DNA of 64,000 nucleotides. Origin: JAAYCI01 sp964370295. Lineage in GTDB: Bacteria; Bacillota; Clostridia; Oscillospirales; Ruminococcaceae. A program made the position numbers and the translations under genes. The notes beneath the pieces were generated by a model. That model worked only from the letters and a program-made list of their open reading frames with translations. It was not told the DNA's origin and did no database searches. The number at the start of each line of letters is the position of its first letter. The stretch's first letter is position 1. The stretch lies in assembly GCA_964370295.1 (NCBI GenBank), contig CAYJIR010000002.1:1-64000 (forward strand), given 5' to 3'. Shown here one piece after another: positions 46,616-56,102 of this stretch.

Positions 46616-46712
46616 TTTACCACACTCCCTCTCTTTACACATTATACCACACTTAAACAACTATGTATTAAAACAATCCCTGATTTCACGCTTTTTTCAT
46701 CATTTCAAACAT

Positions 46713-49139
46713 TTAATACACTGTATCTGCATTAAAATCCACATATATATTTGCCCTCTTGGCTTGCTTATATTGTCCATACTGCTTCAAACTATTTTCC
46801 AACAGCCGGCGAAAGGCTGCATCGGCACGACATTTTATCGTTAATCTCCATCGCCACTGGCCAGCCACTTTACTCACTTGCATTGGCGCCGGCCCCAGCA
46901 CACGCAGTGGCAAAGAAAGCCCACGCCTAGCCTCATCAGATAAAATACGGGCAAATAGGTGTGCACTTTGCACAGCCACCTCTTCCTCATCGGCCACAAA
47001 CCCCACCACACACAGTTTACAAAACGGCGGATACAAGGCCATTTGCCGAAAACCAATCTCTTGTTTATAAAATTCGGGGTAATTTTGCTGTGCTGCCAAT
47101 TGCAGCACGGCATTGTCGGGGTCTAATGTTTGCACCATGGCATAGCCATGTTCTTCAAAACGTCCAGCCCTGCCCACCACTTGTGTCACAAGAGAAAACA
47201 CATGTTCCGGGGTTCGATACCCCTGCCCAAACAAAAGTGAATCAATGCCCACAACCCCCACAAGACCCACATTTTCAAAATCGAGCCCTTTGGCCACCAT
47301 CTGTGTGCCCAACAGAATGTCATAGGCACCCTCGGCAAATTCCCGCAGCATTTTTTCGTGTGCCCCTTTGCGACGCGTGGTATCTAAATCCATGCGCATC
47401 ACCCGCGCCGTTGGAAAACGCAACTGTAGCTCCTCCTCCACACGCTGTGTACCAAACCCTGTGTAGCGAATTTCGCCGCCACAATCGGGACAAACCTGTG
47501 GTGCCGGTTGTATCTTTTTCGCACAGTAATGACAAAGCAATTTCGCACCATCCGCTATATCTTCGCTGTTTCTTGCCTCATCTTGCACAGAAGCAACATT
47601 CAATTTTTTCCAAACCGCCAAAGCACTTGGCGTCTGCTCTTCACCTTGTTTGTTTTCTGGCACAACTTGTGTTTCTTGTGCACCTTCTTGTACAGAGGGC
47701 CTATATTTCCCACGATGATAAATCATAGGCACCGAACAATTGTCACATTTCAACACCGTGGCACAAACACGACAAACACCCACACGATGGTACCCACGGC
47801 GGTTCAGAAGCAAGATAATCTGCCGTTTTTGATGTAGCATTTCGGTAATGGCCGCCGTTAGCTGGGCACCAATGGCACCGGCATTCCCTGTTTTCATTTC
47901 GGCACGCATATCTGCCATTTCCACACTGGGCAAAGGCAAATTTCCAAAACGATGCAAAAGTTTATGCAAACTGTATACCCCTTGTTCGGCTGCATAATAA
48001 TCGCTTACCGTAGGCGTTGCAGAGGCCAACACCAACAGAGCACCATGACGACGTGCCCGTCGCTTCGCCACCTCTATGGCATCGTATCTTGGGGCCGCTT
48101 CACTTTGGTAACTTCGCTCTTGTTCTTCGTCTACCACAATAAGACCAATGTTCGCCAGTGGCATAAAAACGGCGCTGCGTGTTCCAATTACCACATCCAC
48201 TTTTCTCTCTCGCACGCTTTCCCACTGTGCAAAACGTTCGCCCTGCGAAAGGCCGCTATGTTGCACCGCTACACGGCCGGCAAATGCCATTCGAAAAGTC
48301 TGTATCATCTGGGGTGTAAGCCCAATTTCCGGCACCAAAAGCAGACAAGTTTTTTTTCTTTGCAAAAAGTACTGTGCCAAATGCAAAAAAACGGCTGTTT
48401 TGCCGCTTCCGGTAACTCCATATAGCAGCGCAGGACGCACATCGTTCACCTTTTCTTTTTCTAAAAGGGCGTCTAACACCTGCTGCTGCGCGTCATTAAG
48501 AACCGGTAACCCCACTTCAGCAACCTCTGGATACGCGGCGATTTTCCCATCTCTTGGCTGTCGATACACCTCTACAACACCTTTTTTTACAAGGCCTTGT
48601 AGCACAAATGACCCCACAAGACATGTTCTACAAATCTCTTGTTTTTCCTTTGGCCCTGCCCCCAAAAACGAAAGTACACGTTCTTGTTTTTGCGTGTATG
48701 TAGCGCCTTGATTTTCAAAATCCTCTTTGCGTTTATAAAAGATATCTTGTGGCACATGAAGTTCGGTCTGCAAGACCCATTCTCCGTCATCCTTTTGTGC
48801 AACACAATATCTGGCACCGCGTGGCACCACCGTTTTTACCGCTTCATACCACGTGCAAAATGTAGCCTTCTTTAAATACTGCACCATGGCCATCCCCTCT
48901 TGTGTGAGGGCTTTTTCTGCAGGTGCTGCCGCCAAAACCAACTTGATGCCCCGCAGTTTTTCGGGTGCAGAAATTTCTTTTAAAACCACTCCTATACGCG
49001 GCTTTGCCCGCCCACGACCAAAAGGCACAAGCACCGTTGTACCAATGCCTATGCCCTGCGCCAGGTGTAGCGGAACCTGATAGGTATACAATTTATCAAA
49101 ACCGCTTTTCGCCTGTTCTATGGCGACCTCTACATACAT
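46713..49139 (-). CDS. priA: Primosomal protein N' (replication restart helicase)
   Basis: An 808-residue 3'-5' helicase. Walker A is YGVTGSGKTAVF near residue 247, the DEAH-type box is VVDEEQERSY, and zinc-binding cysteines occur as CRVCATVLKCDNC and later CHYC and CPDCGG. A stretch of about 55 residues between the zinc pairs (near residues 488-543) is longer than usual and looks like a lineage-specific insertion. Confidence 0.93.
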   Translation of the reverse strand: MYVEVAIEQAKSGFDKLYTYQVPLHLAQGIGIGTTVLVPFGRGRAKPRIGVVLKEISAPEKLRGIKLVLAAAPAEKALTQEGMAMVQYLKKATFCTWYEAVKTVVPRGARYCVAQKDDGEWVLQTELHVPQDIFYKRKEDFENQGATYTQKQERVLSFLGAGPKEKQEICRTCLVGSFVLQGLVKKGVVEVYRQPRDGKIAAYPEVAEVGLPVLNDAQQQVLDALLEKEKVNDVRPALLYGVTGSGKTAVFLHLAQYFLQRKKTCLLLVPEIGLTPQMIQTFRMAFAGRVAVQHSGLSQGERFAQWESVRERKVDVVIGTRSAVFMPLANIGLIVVDEEQERSYQSEAAPRYDAIEVAKRRARRHGALLVLASATPTVSDYYAAEQGVYSLHKLLHRFGNLPLPSVEMADMRAEMKTGNAGAIGAQLTAAITEMLHQKRQIILLLNRRGYHRVGVCRVCATVLKCDNCSVPMIYHRGKYRPSVQEGAQETQVVPENKQGEEQTPSALAVWKKLNVASVQDEARNSEDIADGAKLLCHYCAKKIQPAPQVCPDCGGEIRYTGFGTQRVEEELQLRFPTARVMRMDLDTTRRKGAHEKMLREFAEGAYDILLGTQMVAKGLDFENVGLVGVVGIDSLLFGQGYRTPEHVFSLVTQVVGRAGRFEEHGYAMVQTLDPDNAVLQLAAQQNYPEFYKQEIGFRQMALYPPFCKLCVVGFVADEEEVAVQSAHLFARILSDEARRGLSLPLRVLGPAPMQVSKVAGQWRWRLTIKCRADAAFRRLLENSLKQYGQYKQAKRANIYVDFNADTVY

Positions 49140-49176
49140 TGCCGTTTTGCTCCATCCGCTTTTTGAAATATATTTC

Positions 49177-49770
49177 TTACTCTGATACGATTTCTGTGGC
49201 TTGCGCAGACTCTTGGCTATTTTTTATGATTTCGTACAAACTGTTCGCACAATGCCCACATTCTTCGTTTATAAGCACATGGTCGTATATCTCTGCCAAT
49301 TGCAATTCTTCCTTTGCACGTTGCAAGCGTTTTTGGACACAAGCTTCTTCTTCTGTGCCACGTGAACGCAAACGGTTTTCCAATTCTTGCATATTGGGCG
49401 GTTTAATAAACACCGTAACACAACCGGGATACTGCCGCTTTACATTGGCCGCTCCTTCCACTTCTATCACAAGCACACAAGCCACCTTACGGTTCATTCG
49501 ATCTTCAATTTGGCTTCTTAAAGTACCATAATAATTCTCTACATATTGTGTATGCTCTATCAGCTTATTTTCAGCAATGCATTGTTCAAAATCATTTTTC
49601 GAAAGAAAAAAATAATGTACACCATGCTCCTCGCCTTCGCGTGGGGCGCGAGTTGTGGCGCTAACACTACATTCTATTTCCGGGTGTGCCGCTATCATTT
49701 CACGCACCACACTGTCTTTTCCACTGCCGGACGGCCCACTAATAACTGTTAAAAAGTGTTCTCTATTCAC
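49177..49770 (-). CDS. gmk: Guanylate kinase
   Basis: Phosphorylates GMP, 197 residues. The P-loop is SGPSGSGKDSV and the GMP-binding part is SATTRAPREGEEHGVHYFF. The start is GTG 49770, with GGGAGG six bases upstream; it overlaps the RemA gene end by 8 bases. The longer frame to 49839 is within that gene and is rejected. Confidence 0.93.
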   Translation of the reverse strand: MNREHFLTVISGPSGSGKDSVVREMIAAHPEIECSVSATTRAPREGEEHGVHYFFLSKNDFEQCIAENKLIEHTQYVENYYGTLRSQIEDRMNRKVACVLVIEVEGAANVKRQYPGCVTVFIKPPNMQELENRLRSRGTEEEACVQKRLQRAKEELQLAEIYDHVLINEECGHCANSLYEIIKNSQESAQATEIVSE

Positions 49771-50029
49771 TTTCTTCCTCCCACTGTACATTCTGCTCTT
49801 CTTGTACCCTACCAAGCACCGCCTGTGTGGAAAGGGCACTTAGCACAATATGCTCGCAGTCGGTTACCAAAACTGCACGTGCACGGCGACCATAGGTAGC
49901 ATCTATAAGAACATTCTTCTGCCTTGCTGCGGCCACCAAGCGTTTGGTAGGGGCAGATTCCGTGCCCAACACAGCAATGAGACGTTCTGCATTGATAAGA
50001 TTGCCAAAACCAATATTCACAAGCTTCAT
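49763..50029 (-). CDS. remA: RemA-like DNA-binding regulator (DUF370)
   Basis: An 88-residue protein beginning MKLVNIGFGNLINAERLIAV, the hallmark of RemA, which in Bacillus activates biofilm matrix and osmoprotection genes. In Clostridia it sits, as here, between yicC and gmk. ATG 50029 is chosen because GGGAGA lies upstream. Confidence 0.9.
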   Translation of the reverse strand: MKLVNIGFGNLINAERLIAVLGTESAPTKRLVAAARQKNVLIDATYGRRARAVLVTDCEHIVLSALSTQAVLGRVQEEQNVQWEEESE

Positions 50030-50043
50030 GCCGTCTCCCACTA

Positions 50044-50922
50044 CTACTCTAAATTTTGAATTTGTTCGCGTATTTTTTCAATTTCGCCTTTCATGTCCAC
50101 CACAAGACGTGTGGTTTCTACTTCTTGGCATTTGGAACCAATGGTGTTCACTTCTCGGTTGAGCTCTTGGCACAAAAAATCCAGCTTACGTCCAATGGCA
50201 CCTTGCTGCGCCAGCGTGTCTTTAAATTGAACGATATGACTTTGCAAACGCACTGTTTCTTCGCTCACTGCCGTTTTGTCTGCAAAAATGGCCGCCTCTT
50301 GCAGTAGACGAGTCTCTTCAATTTGTGTGTCTTGCAACACTTCCTTAAGCTTATCATGTAAACGTTCTCGGTGGCAGCGCACGCGCTCGGCATCTGTTTT
50401 TTCTATGCTTTCCAAACTAATTTGCAGCAAGCCAAGCCGAGACAAAATGTCCTCCTCCAATTTTTTTCCCTCTTGCAGACACATTTCCCTATATTGCTGC
50501 AAAGCCATATCTGTTACGCCCAGCACATCTTGCAACAACTCTTCTTCATTTTCTTCCTCTTGCACCACGGTAAATATGTCTGAAAACCGAAGCAAAGTGG
50601 ATATCTTTGTGTCGTTTTCCAGTTGCAATTCTTCAGCTATTTGCGCAATGGCTTTTTGATAGGCCCTGGCCACAGGTACATTAGCCTGCACTGTTGTATC
50701 ACCTTCTCCGGTAGTTTGCACCAGCAAATTTATCTCTACACGCCCACGCACTACCTGCTGCGAAATATGTTTTTTTACAGCCTCTTCCACAAAGCCCATG
50801 TTGCGCGGCAAACGCATAGAAAATTCAAAGTATCGCGAATTTACACTTTTAATTTCCACACTTAAACATCGCTTTTCGTTTTGCAACTGTGCACGCCCAT
50901 ATCCGGTCATACTTTTTGCCAT
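50044..50922 (-). CDS. YicC family endoribonuclease-like protein
   Basis: A 292-residue protein with the conserved start MAKSMTGYGRA, the VEIKSVNSRYFE motif and the C-terminal GRKLDFLCQELNREVNTIGSK. The family has reported RNase activity. It is the first gene of the superoperon. Confidence 0.92.
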   Translation of the reverse strand: MAKSMTGYGRAQLQNEKRCLSVEIKSVNSRYFEFSMRLPRNMGFVEEAVKKHISQQVVRGRVEINLLVQTTGEGDTTVQANVPVARAYQKAIAQIAEELQLENDTKISTLLRFSDIFTVVQEEENEEELLQDVLGVTDMALQQYREMCLQEGKKLEEDILSRLGLLQISLESIEKTDAERVRCHRERLHDKLKEVLQDTQIEETRLLQEAAIFADKTAVSEETVRLQSHIVQFKDTLAQQGAIGRKLDFLCQELNREVNTIGSKCQEVETTRLVVDMKGEIEKIREQIQNLE

Positions 50923-50966
50923 GCGCTCTTGACCCTCTTTCCTTTTCGATTTTAATGTTTCTTATA

Positions 50967-50995
50967 AGTGTACCAGTTTTTAGCAATATTTGCAA
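50967..50995 (-). promoter_or_regulatory. Sigma-A promoter of the yicC superoperon
   Basis: TTGCAA (50995-50990), 17-base spacer, TACACT (50972-50967), 45 bases before the yicC ATG. Confidence 0.6.
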
Positions 50996-51011
50996 ACCCC
51001 ATATGCTGTGA

Positions 51012-51048
51012 CACTAAAAAACGCCTTGCCTAAAACAAGACGTTTTTT
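51012..51048 (-). terminator. Intrinsic terminator after gdhA
   Basis: Near-perfect 13-bp stem (51016-51028 with 51036-51048) including T/A runs on both sides, just after the gdhA stop. Confidence 0.85.
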
Positions 51049-51069
51049 CGTATATTATTCCAGAAGATA

Positions 51070-52413
51070 TCAAAATGAAATTCCTTGTGCCAACATGGCT
51101 TTTACCACTTTTTCAAACCCGGCAATATTGGCCCCGGCCGTTAAGTCGCCCGGTTTTCCATAGCGCCCGGCCGCTTCTAAGGAGCTGTGCACAATGTTGC
51201 GCATGATTTCCCGTAAACGGCCTTCCACCTCTTCCGACCCCCAATTTAATCGCATGGAGTTTTGGCTCAGCTCTAAGCCACTTGTGGCCACACCACCCGC
51301 ATTCGAAGCCTTGCCCGGCCCATAAATGATATGGTTACCACGCAGCACCTCAATTGCCTCCCGTGTGCAGGGCATATTCGCCCCTTCCGCCACCATCATC
51401 ACGCCATGATTCACCAATAACTTGGCGTCTTTTTCATCCAATTCATTTTGTGTAGCACAAGGCAGAGCAATGTCTACCGGCACATTCCATACATTTTCGT
51501 TGGCAACATATTTTGCATCACGCTCTTTAACATATTCGTTGATGCGTGCACGCTTTTCTAGTTTTATTTCTTTCACAAGCTCTAAATCCACACCGTTTTC
51601 GTCGTAGATATAGCCGCTCGAGTCGCTCATTGTAACCACTTTTCCGCCCAGTTGTTTCGCTTTTTCCGCCGCATAAATAGCAGCATTGCCACTCCCCGAA
51701 ACGGCCACACGTCGTCCCTCAAAAGAACCTTTATCCAACACCCTCAGTGCCTCTTGCACAAAATAACAAAGCCCATATCCTGTGGCTTCTGTGCGCACAA
51801 GGCTACCGCCAAAACTAAGCCCTTTCCCTGTTAACACACCCACAAACTCATTCTTCAAACGCTTGTACTGTCCAAATAAATATCCAATTTCACGCGCACC
51901 CACGCCAATGTCGCCAGCTGGGATGTCCGTAAATTGGCCAATGTGTTTCGAAAGCTCCGTCATATAGCTTTGACAAAAACGCATTACTTCATCATCGCTT
52001 TTTCCCTTGGGATCAAAATCAGCCCCACCTTTGCCTCCGCCCATCGGCAGGGTGGTTAGGCTATTTTTAAACACCTGCTCAAACCCTAAAAATTTGATAA
52101 CCGAAGCCGTCACCGTGGGGTGGAAACGCAAGCCCCCTTTATAGGGCCCCAAAGCCGAGTTGAACTGCACACGATAGCCACGGTTCACTTGCACACAGCC
52201 TTTATCGTCCACCCAAGTTACCCGAAAATGAATGAAGCGCTCCGGCTCTACAATGCGCTCTAAAATGCCGTGTTTCTTGATATCCGGGCGTCTTTCGCAC
52301 ACCGTGTCTAAACTTTCAAACACCTCGCGTACCGCTTGCAAAAACTCAGTTTCACCTGCGTTTAATTTTTCGGTAGCCTCGTATACTTCTCGAACATACT
52401 CACTGCGAAACAT
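51070..52413 (-). CDS. gdhA: Glutamate dehydrogenase
   Basis: Hexameric glutamate dehydrogenase, 447 residues, of the type common in NADP-linked bacterial enzymes. PMGGGKGGADFDP holds the catalytic lysine region, YKGGLRFHP the substrate site, and VSGSGNAAIYAAEKA the nucleotide-binding fold. It has its own promoter and terminator and links ammonia with 2-oxoglutarate. Confidence 0.95.
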   Translation of the reverse strand: MFRSEYVREVYEATEKLNAGETEFLQAVREVFESLDTVCERRPDIKKHGILERIVEPERFIHFRVTWVDDKGCVQVNRGYRVQFNSALGPYKGGLRFHPTVTASVIKFLGFEQVFKNSLTTLPMGGGKGGADFDPKGKSDDEVMRFCQSYMTELSKHIGQFTDIPAGDIGVGAREIGYLFGQYKRLKNEFVGVLTGKGLSFGGSLVRTEATGYGLCYFVQEALRVLDKGSFEGRRVAVSGSGNAAIYAAEKAKQLGGKVVTMSDSSGYIYDENGVDLELVKEIKLEKRARINEYVKERDAKYVANENVWNVPVDIALPCATQNELDEKDAKLLVNHGVMMVAEGANMPCTREAIEVLRGNHIIYGPGKASNAGGVATSGLELSQNSMRLNWGSEEVEGRLREIMRNIVHSSLEAAGRYGKPGDLTAGANIAGFEKVVKAMLAQGISF

Positions 52414-52521
52414 CAGCTATCACCCTTTCTGTTTGCACGCAAGCAACTTTGCAAAACATGCCATGGGCAACTCTTTTCCATGCAACATTGCATTGTCTCG
52501 TGCATTTTTTGCATCAGTTGC

Positions 52522-52550
52522 ATTATAGACCGTTTTGGGAGAAATTGCAA
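52522..52550 (-). promoter_or_regulatory. Sigma-A promoter of gdhA
   Basis: TTGCAA (52550-52545), 17-base spacer, TATAAT (52527-52522), leaving a leader of about 100 bases. Confidence 0.75.
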
Positions 52551-52694
52551 ATGTTTACATCATTCTTTGGCTTGCCACACACATAAAAGCGATATTTCAA
52601 CAACTTTTCCGTGCATACTGTCCCCAAATAAGAATATTCTTTTTGTTGACACAAGTATTTTTGTGTATTTCATATAGTATGCTCCGCAATCCCT

Positions 52695-52750
52695 ACTTCA
52701 TGCCCATTGAACAAACAAAAAGCGACATGTACAAATTTAAAATTGTGGAA
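52695..52750 (-). repeat. Terminal fragment of the palindromic intergenic element
   Basis: CATGCCCATTGAACAAACAAAAAGCGACATGTACAAATTT-type sequence matches the first 55 bases of the 36.3 and 53.2 kb copies. The rest of the element is missing. Confidence 0.75.
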
Positions 52751-52807
52751 ACACCATGCCCAGCGCACGATACAAAATCAAGCAAACTCAAAACTGATTC
52801 ACAGATA

Positions 52808-52840
52808 TAAAAAAACAGAAAGGCAAGCCACCTTTCTGTT
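52808..52840 (-). terminator. Intrinsic terminator of rnpB
   Basis: A 10-bp stem (52814-52823 with 52831-52840) followed on the minus strand by a T run, directly after the RNase P RNA. Confidence 0.85.
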
Positions 52841-52845
52841 TTGCA

Positions 52846-53194
52846 AGCATCCCGTAAGCCGGGTTCTGTATTAAAGGACAATCTATCTTGGCCACCTGTC
52901 GCCAAGTGGCTCATGCCATGTAGGGGACGCGCAGGGTACGCTGAGGAAAAACCTCTGTCCCCGATGTTGCTTCCGGTAGGGTTTACAGGGCCGCACAGTC
53001 TCCTGTGCGCCGGTGAGCTCTTACCTCGCCTTTCCACCCTTACCACGCACCCAAAAGGGCCGTTCGGCGGTTGCTTTCTGTTGCACTTTCCCTAGGGTTG
53101 CCCCCGGCTGCCGTTAGCAGTTACCGTTCCCTTGCGAAGCCCGGACTTTCCTCACCCGCCTAAGCGAGCGCTGCCCTCTGGTCTACTTGCTGTT
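52846..53194 (-). ncRNA. rnpB: RNase P RNA
   Basis: Catalytic RNA of tRNA 5' processing. On the minus strand the 5' part has GAGGAAAGTCCGGGCTTCG and the 3' part has ACAGAACCCGGCTTA, the conserved P4 and P15-loop-adjacent elements, with a bacterial-type internal region between. The 3' end is set by the terminator; the 5' end is approximate (a TAGTAT -10 box lies at 53206-53201). Confidence 0.95.
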
Positions 53195-53230
53195 GCTTCT
53201 ATACTACGCATCATGCAACTTACCGTGTAT

Positions 53231-53495
53231 ACTTAATGCTCACTGAACAAACAAAAAATGACATATACATATTACAAAAGATCATTTTTTTGTTTGGAAA
53301 AGAACAAGGTTTTTTCCATTTCACATACAAAAACCTTGCACTTTTGTTTTCGCCTTTTCATTTAAGAGACGAAAACACAGTGGAGTGCATCAAGATATTC
53401 CCCATAAAAGTGCTGTTTTAAGCACTTTTATAGCCACCGCATATCGCGGTGGGGCTGAATGAACCCCGCCGGGGTTCATTCAGCAGGCATTACTT
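53231..53495 (-). repeat. Palindromic intergenic element, near-full copy
   Basis: 265 bases bounded by TTAATGCTCACTGAAC and the inverted TTCATTCAGCAGGCATTA. Internal hairpins include TGAATGAACCCC/GGGGTTCATTCA, ATAAAAGTGCT/AGCACTTTTAT and GTTTTCGCC-containing stems. It lies between the ahcY stop and the rnpB promoter region, only 25 bases from the rnpB -10 box. Confidence 0.9.
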
Positions 53496-53528
53496 ATCAC
53501 AACAAGTCACCGGTGCGGCATAAAACAT

Positions 53529-54770
53529 TTATTCCACGTTCCAACTATCTAAATACTGCTTTTGTTCCGGGGTAAGTGTGTCGATGGCATAGCCTTCAAA
53601 GGCCAATTTACGTTTGGCCACTTCCCTATCTATTTCTGCCGGCACTGCATTGATAATTTCTTTTGGCGGACACTTTGCAATCATTTGAGCGCATTTTGCC
53701 TGAATGGCAAAACTCATATCCATAATTTCAGCAGGGTGCCCGTCTCCGGATGCTAAATTCACAAGACGTCCCTCTGCCAAAAGCGACAACCAACGGCCAT
53801 TGGGCATACGGTAGCCTTTAATATTATGGCGCTGTTCTTTTTCTTCACAGGCAATACGTGCCAAAGCCTCTGTATCGATTTCCACATTAAAATGGCCCGC
53901 ATTGCACATAACGGCTCCATCTTTCATCTCCAGAAAATGTCTTTCGCATATAACGTCACGGCAACCGGTGACCGTAACAAAGAAATCCCCTTCTTTAGCG
54001 GCCTCATCCATGGGTTTCACATCAAAACCATCCATGATGGCCTCTATGGCCTTCACCGAATCAATTTCAGTAATCACCACACGCGCGCCAAGACCTTTTG
54101 CACGCATGGCAACCCCTTTTCCGCACCAGCCATAGCCGTTTACCACCACGGTTTTGCCCGCCACTATAAGGTTGGTGGTGCGTGTAACACCATCCCACAC
54201 CGATTGTCCGGTTCCGTAACGGTTGTCAAACAAGTGTTTACACTGGGCATCGTTCACCAGCACCATCGGAAAACGCAAAACACCCTCACGGGCCATGGCC
54301 TGCAAACGGATCACACCCGTCGTGGTTTCCTCACAGCCACCCAACACATTTTTGCAAAGCTCCGGAAACTTTTCGTGCAACATATGCACCAAATCACCAC
54401 CGTCATCGATAACAATGTCCGGTCCTGTTTTCACCGTCTCACGCAAATGTCTTGTATACTCTTGCTCATCACACGCATGACGTGCAAACACATGCATGCC
54501 CTGTTTTGCCAAAGCTGCCGCCACATCATCCTGTGTAGAAAGTGGATTACTGCCTGTCACATACATGTCGGCGCCACCTGCGGCCAATGTTTCACACAAA
54601 TAAGCCGTTTTGGCTTCCAGATGGATAGACAGGGCCACCTTCAGGCCCGCAAATGGCTTTTCATTTTCAAACTCTTTGCGTATGCTGGCCAAAACCGGCA
54701 TATGTCCTGCCACCCATTCAATTTTTCGTTGCCCACTTCCAGCCAGTTGAATGTCTAATATTTCACTCAT
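53529..54770 (-). CDS. ahcY: Adenosylhomocysteinase
   Basis: NAD-dependent hydrolase of S-adenosylhomocysteine, 413 residues. SIHLEAKTAYL, the substrate site NDAQCKHLFDNRYGTGQS and the nucleotide fold VVNGYGWCGKGVAMRAKG are clear. It is shorter than the eukaryotic form, as in archaeal and thermophile-type enzymes. It follows an adenosyl deaminase gene by 29 bases, so a deamination-first route through S-inosylhomocysteine is possible. Confidence 0.94.
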   Translation of the reverse strand: MSEILDIQLAGSGQRKIEWVAGHMPVLASIRKEFENEKPFAGLKVALSIHLEAKTAYLCETLAAGGADMYVTGSNPLSTQDDVAAALAKQGMHVFARHACDEQEYTRHLRETVKTGPDIVIDDGGDLVHMLHEKFPELCKNVLGGCEETTTGVIRLQAMAREGVLRFPMVLVNDAQCKHLFDNRYGTGQSVWDGVTRTTNLIVAGKTVVVNGYGWCGKGVAMRAKGLGARVVITEIDSVKAIEAIMDGFDVKPMDEAAKEGDFFVTVTGCRDVICERHFLEMKDGAVMCNAGHFNVEIDTEALARIACEEKEQRHNIKGYRMPNGRWLSLLAEGRLVNLASGDGHPAEIMDMSFAIQAKCAQMIAKCPPKEIINAVPAEIDREVAKRKLAFEGYAIDTLTPEQKQYLDSWNVE

Positions 54771-54799
54771 ATCACACGCTCCTCAATAATTTTTCTGTT

Positions 54800-56092
54800 T
54801 TAATGCACCAAATATTTTTGACGCAGACGTTCCATCTCAAAGTAAATGCGCTCTTCATCCAGTGTTATTAGGCTTCTATTTTGCATTAACCAACGGCCTG
54901 CCACCATCACACTGTCTACTTCACTGCCGTTGGCCGCATACACCAGCGCCGTTAACAGGTTATTTTGTGGTTGAAACTGCGGACAATTTAAATCCAGCAA
55001 GAGCAAATCAGCGCTTTTTCCTTCTTCTAGGCTACCCACTTCTTCTTGCAACCCCAAAGCATAGGCTCCACCCAATGTGGCACAGTGCAAAACCTGCTGT
55101 GCCGACGCACTTTGCGCATTGCGCATTGTGCCTTTATGGATGTAGGATAGCGTTGACATTTCGCGAAACAAATTAAGGCTGTTGTTTGAGGCCGGCCCAT
55201 CTGTGCCAAGGCACAGGTTAACCCCTGCCTCTTGCAAAGCTTCAAACGGTGCAAACCCATTGCCCAGCTTCATGTTGCTGATGGGATTCATAGCCACCGA
55301 CACATCGTGTTCTGCCAGCAGTTCCCTATCTTCATCGCTTAAATACACCCCATGTGCCGCCAGTGTGGGACACGAAAACAGACCAATCTTAGCCAGATAT
55401 TGCACCGGGCTTAGCCCATGTTGTTTTTTGCAGGTTTCCACCTCATATTCTGTTTCGGAAACATGGATATGAAACCCAAGTGAACGCTCGTTTGCCAGCT
55501 CTACAAGTTCTTTTAAGTAGCTCTCGCAACAGGTGTATATAGCATGAGGTCCAAGCCGAAAGCTCACGGCAGCCCTGCTATTTTTGCCCTCATCTATCTC
55601 TTGCAAAGCCTCTTGCAAGCGACGCTCTCCACCGGCTTTGTCGTCTTCTTGACAGGCAAGACCACGGCTGATAACCGCACGCAGGCCACTTTCTTCGGCA
55701 CAACGCAAACCCTCGCCGCAAAACATATGCATGTCAGCATAGGTGGTGGTTCCTGTGCGTATCATCTCCACTGCCGAAAGCATATTGCACCAGTGGGCAT
55801 CTTGCGCCACCATCTCATCTTCCACCGGCATAATGCGTTCAAAAAGCCAAGTGTGAAAGGCAAGGTCGTCGGCATAATTGCGAAACAGGCTCATGTAGGC
55901 ATGGGTATGTGCATTGATAAGCCCGGGTGTAACCAGTTTTCCTTTGGCGTCTATCACTTCTTTGGCCTCATGTTTCCCATTTGGCTCGCAAAGTGATGCT
56001 ATTTTTCCATTTTTAATTAAAATATCGCAAAAGGCAACGTGAGGCATGGGCTTCCACACAAGAACTTGTCCGTTTCGAATCCATGTGTCCAT
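54800..56092 (-). CDS. mtaD: Amidohydrolase, probable 5'-methylthioadenosine/S-adenosylhomocysteine deaminase
   Basis: A 430-residue amidohydrolase with NAHTHAYMSLFRN near residue 61, HIHVSETE near 215, AAHGVYLS near 255 and LGTDGPASNN near 302. Its position directly before ahcY favours the MtaD/SAH deaminase role over the other members of the family. It starts 11 bases after the der stop behind AAGGGGGCAG. Confidence 0.85.
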   Translation of the reverse strand: MDTWIRNGQVLVWKPMPHVAFCDILIKNGKIASLCEPNGKHEAKEVIDAKGKLVTPGLINAHTHAYMSLFRNYADDLAFHTWLFERIMPVEDEMVAQDAHWCNMLSAVEMIRTGTTTYADMHMFCGEGLRCAEESGLRAVISRGLACQEDDKAGGERRLQEALQEIDEGKNSRAAVSFRLGPHAIYTCCESYLKELVELANERSLGFHIHVSETEYEVETCKKQHGLSPVQYLAKIGLFSCPTLAAHGVYLSDEDRELLAEHDVSVAMNPISNMKLGNGFAPFEALQEAGVNLCLGTDGPASNNSLNLFREMSTLSYIHKGTMRNAQSASAQQVLHCATLGGAYALGLQEEVGSLEEGKSADLLLLDLNCPQFQPQNNLLTALVYAANGSEVDSVMVAGRWLMQNRSLITLDEERIYFEMERLRQKYLVH

Positions 56093-56102
56093 TTCTGCCC
56101 CC

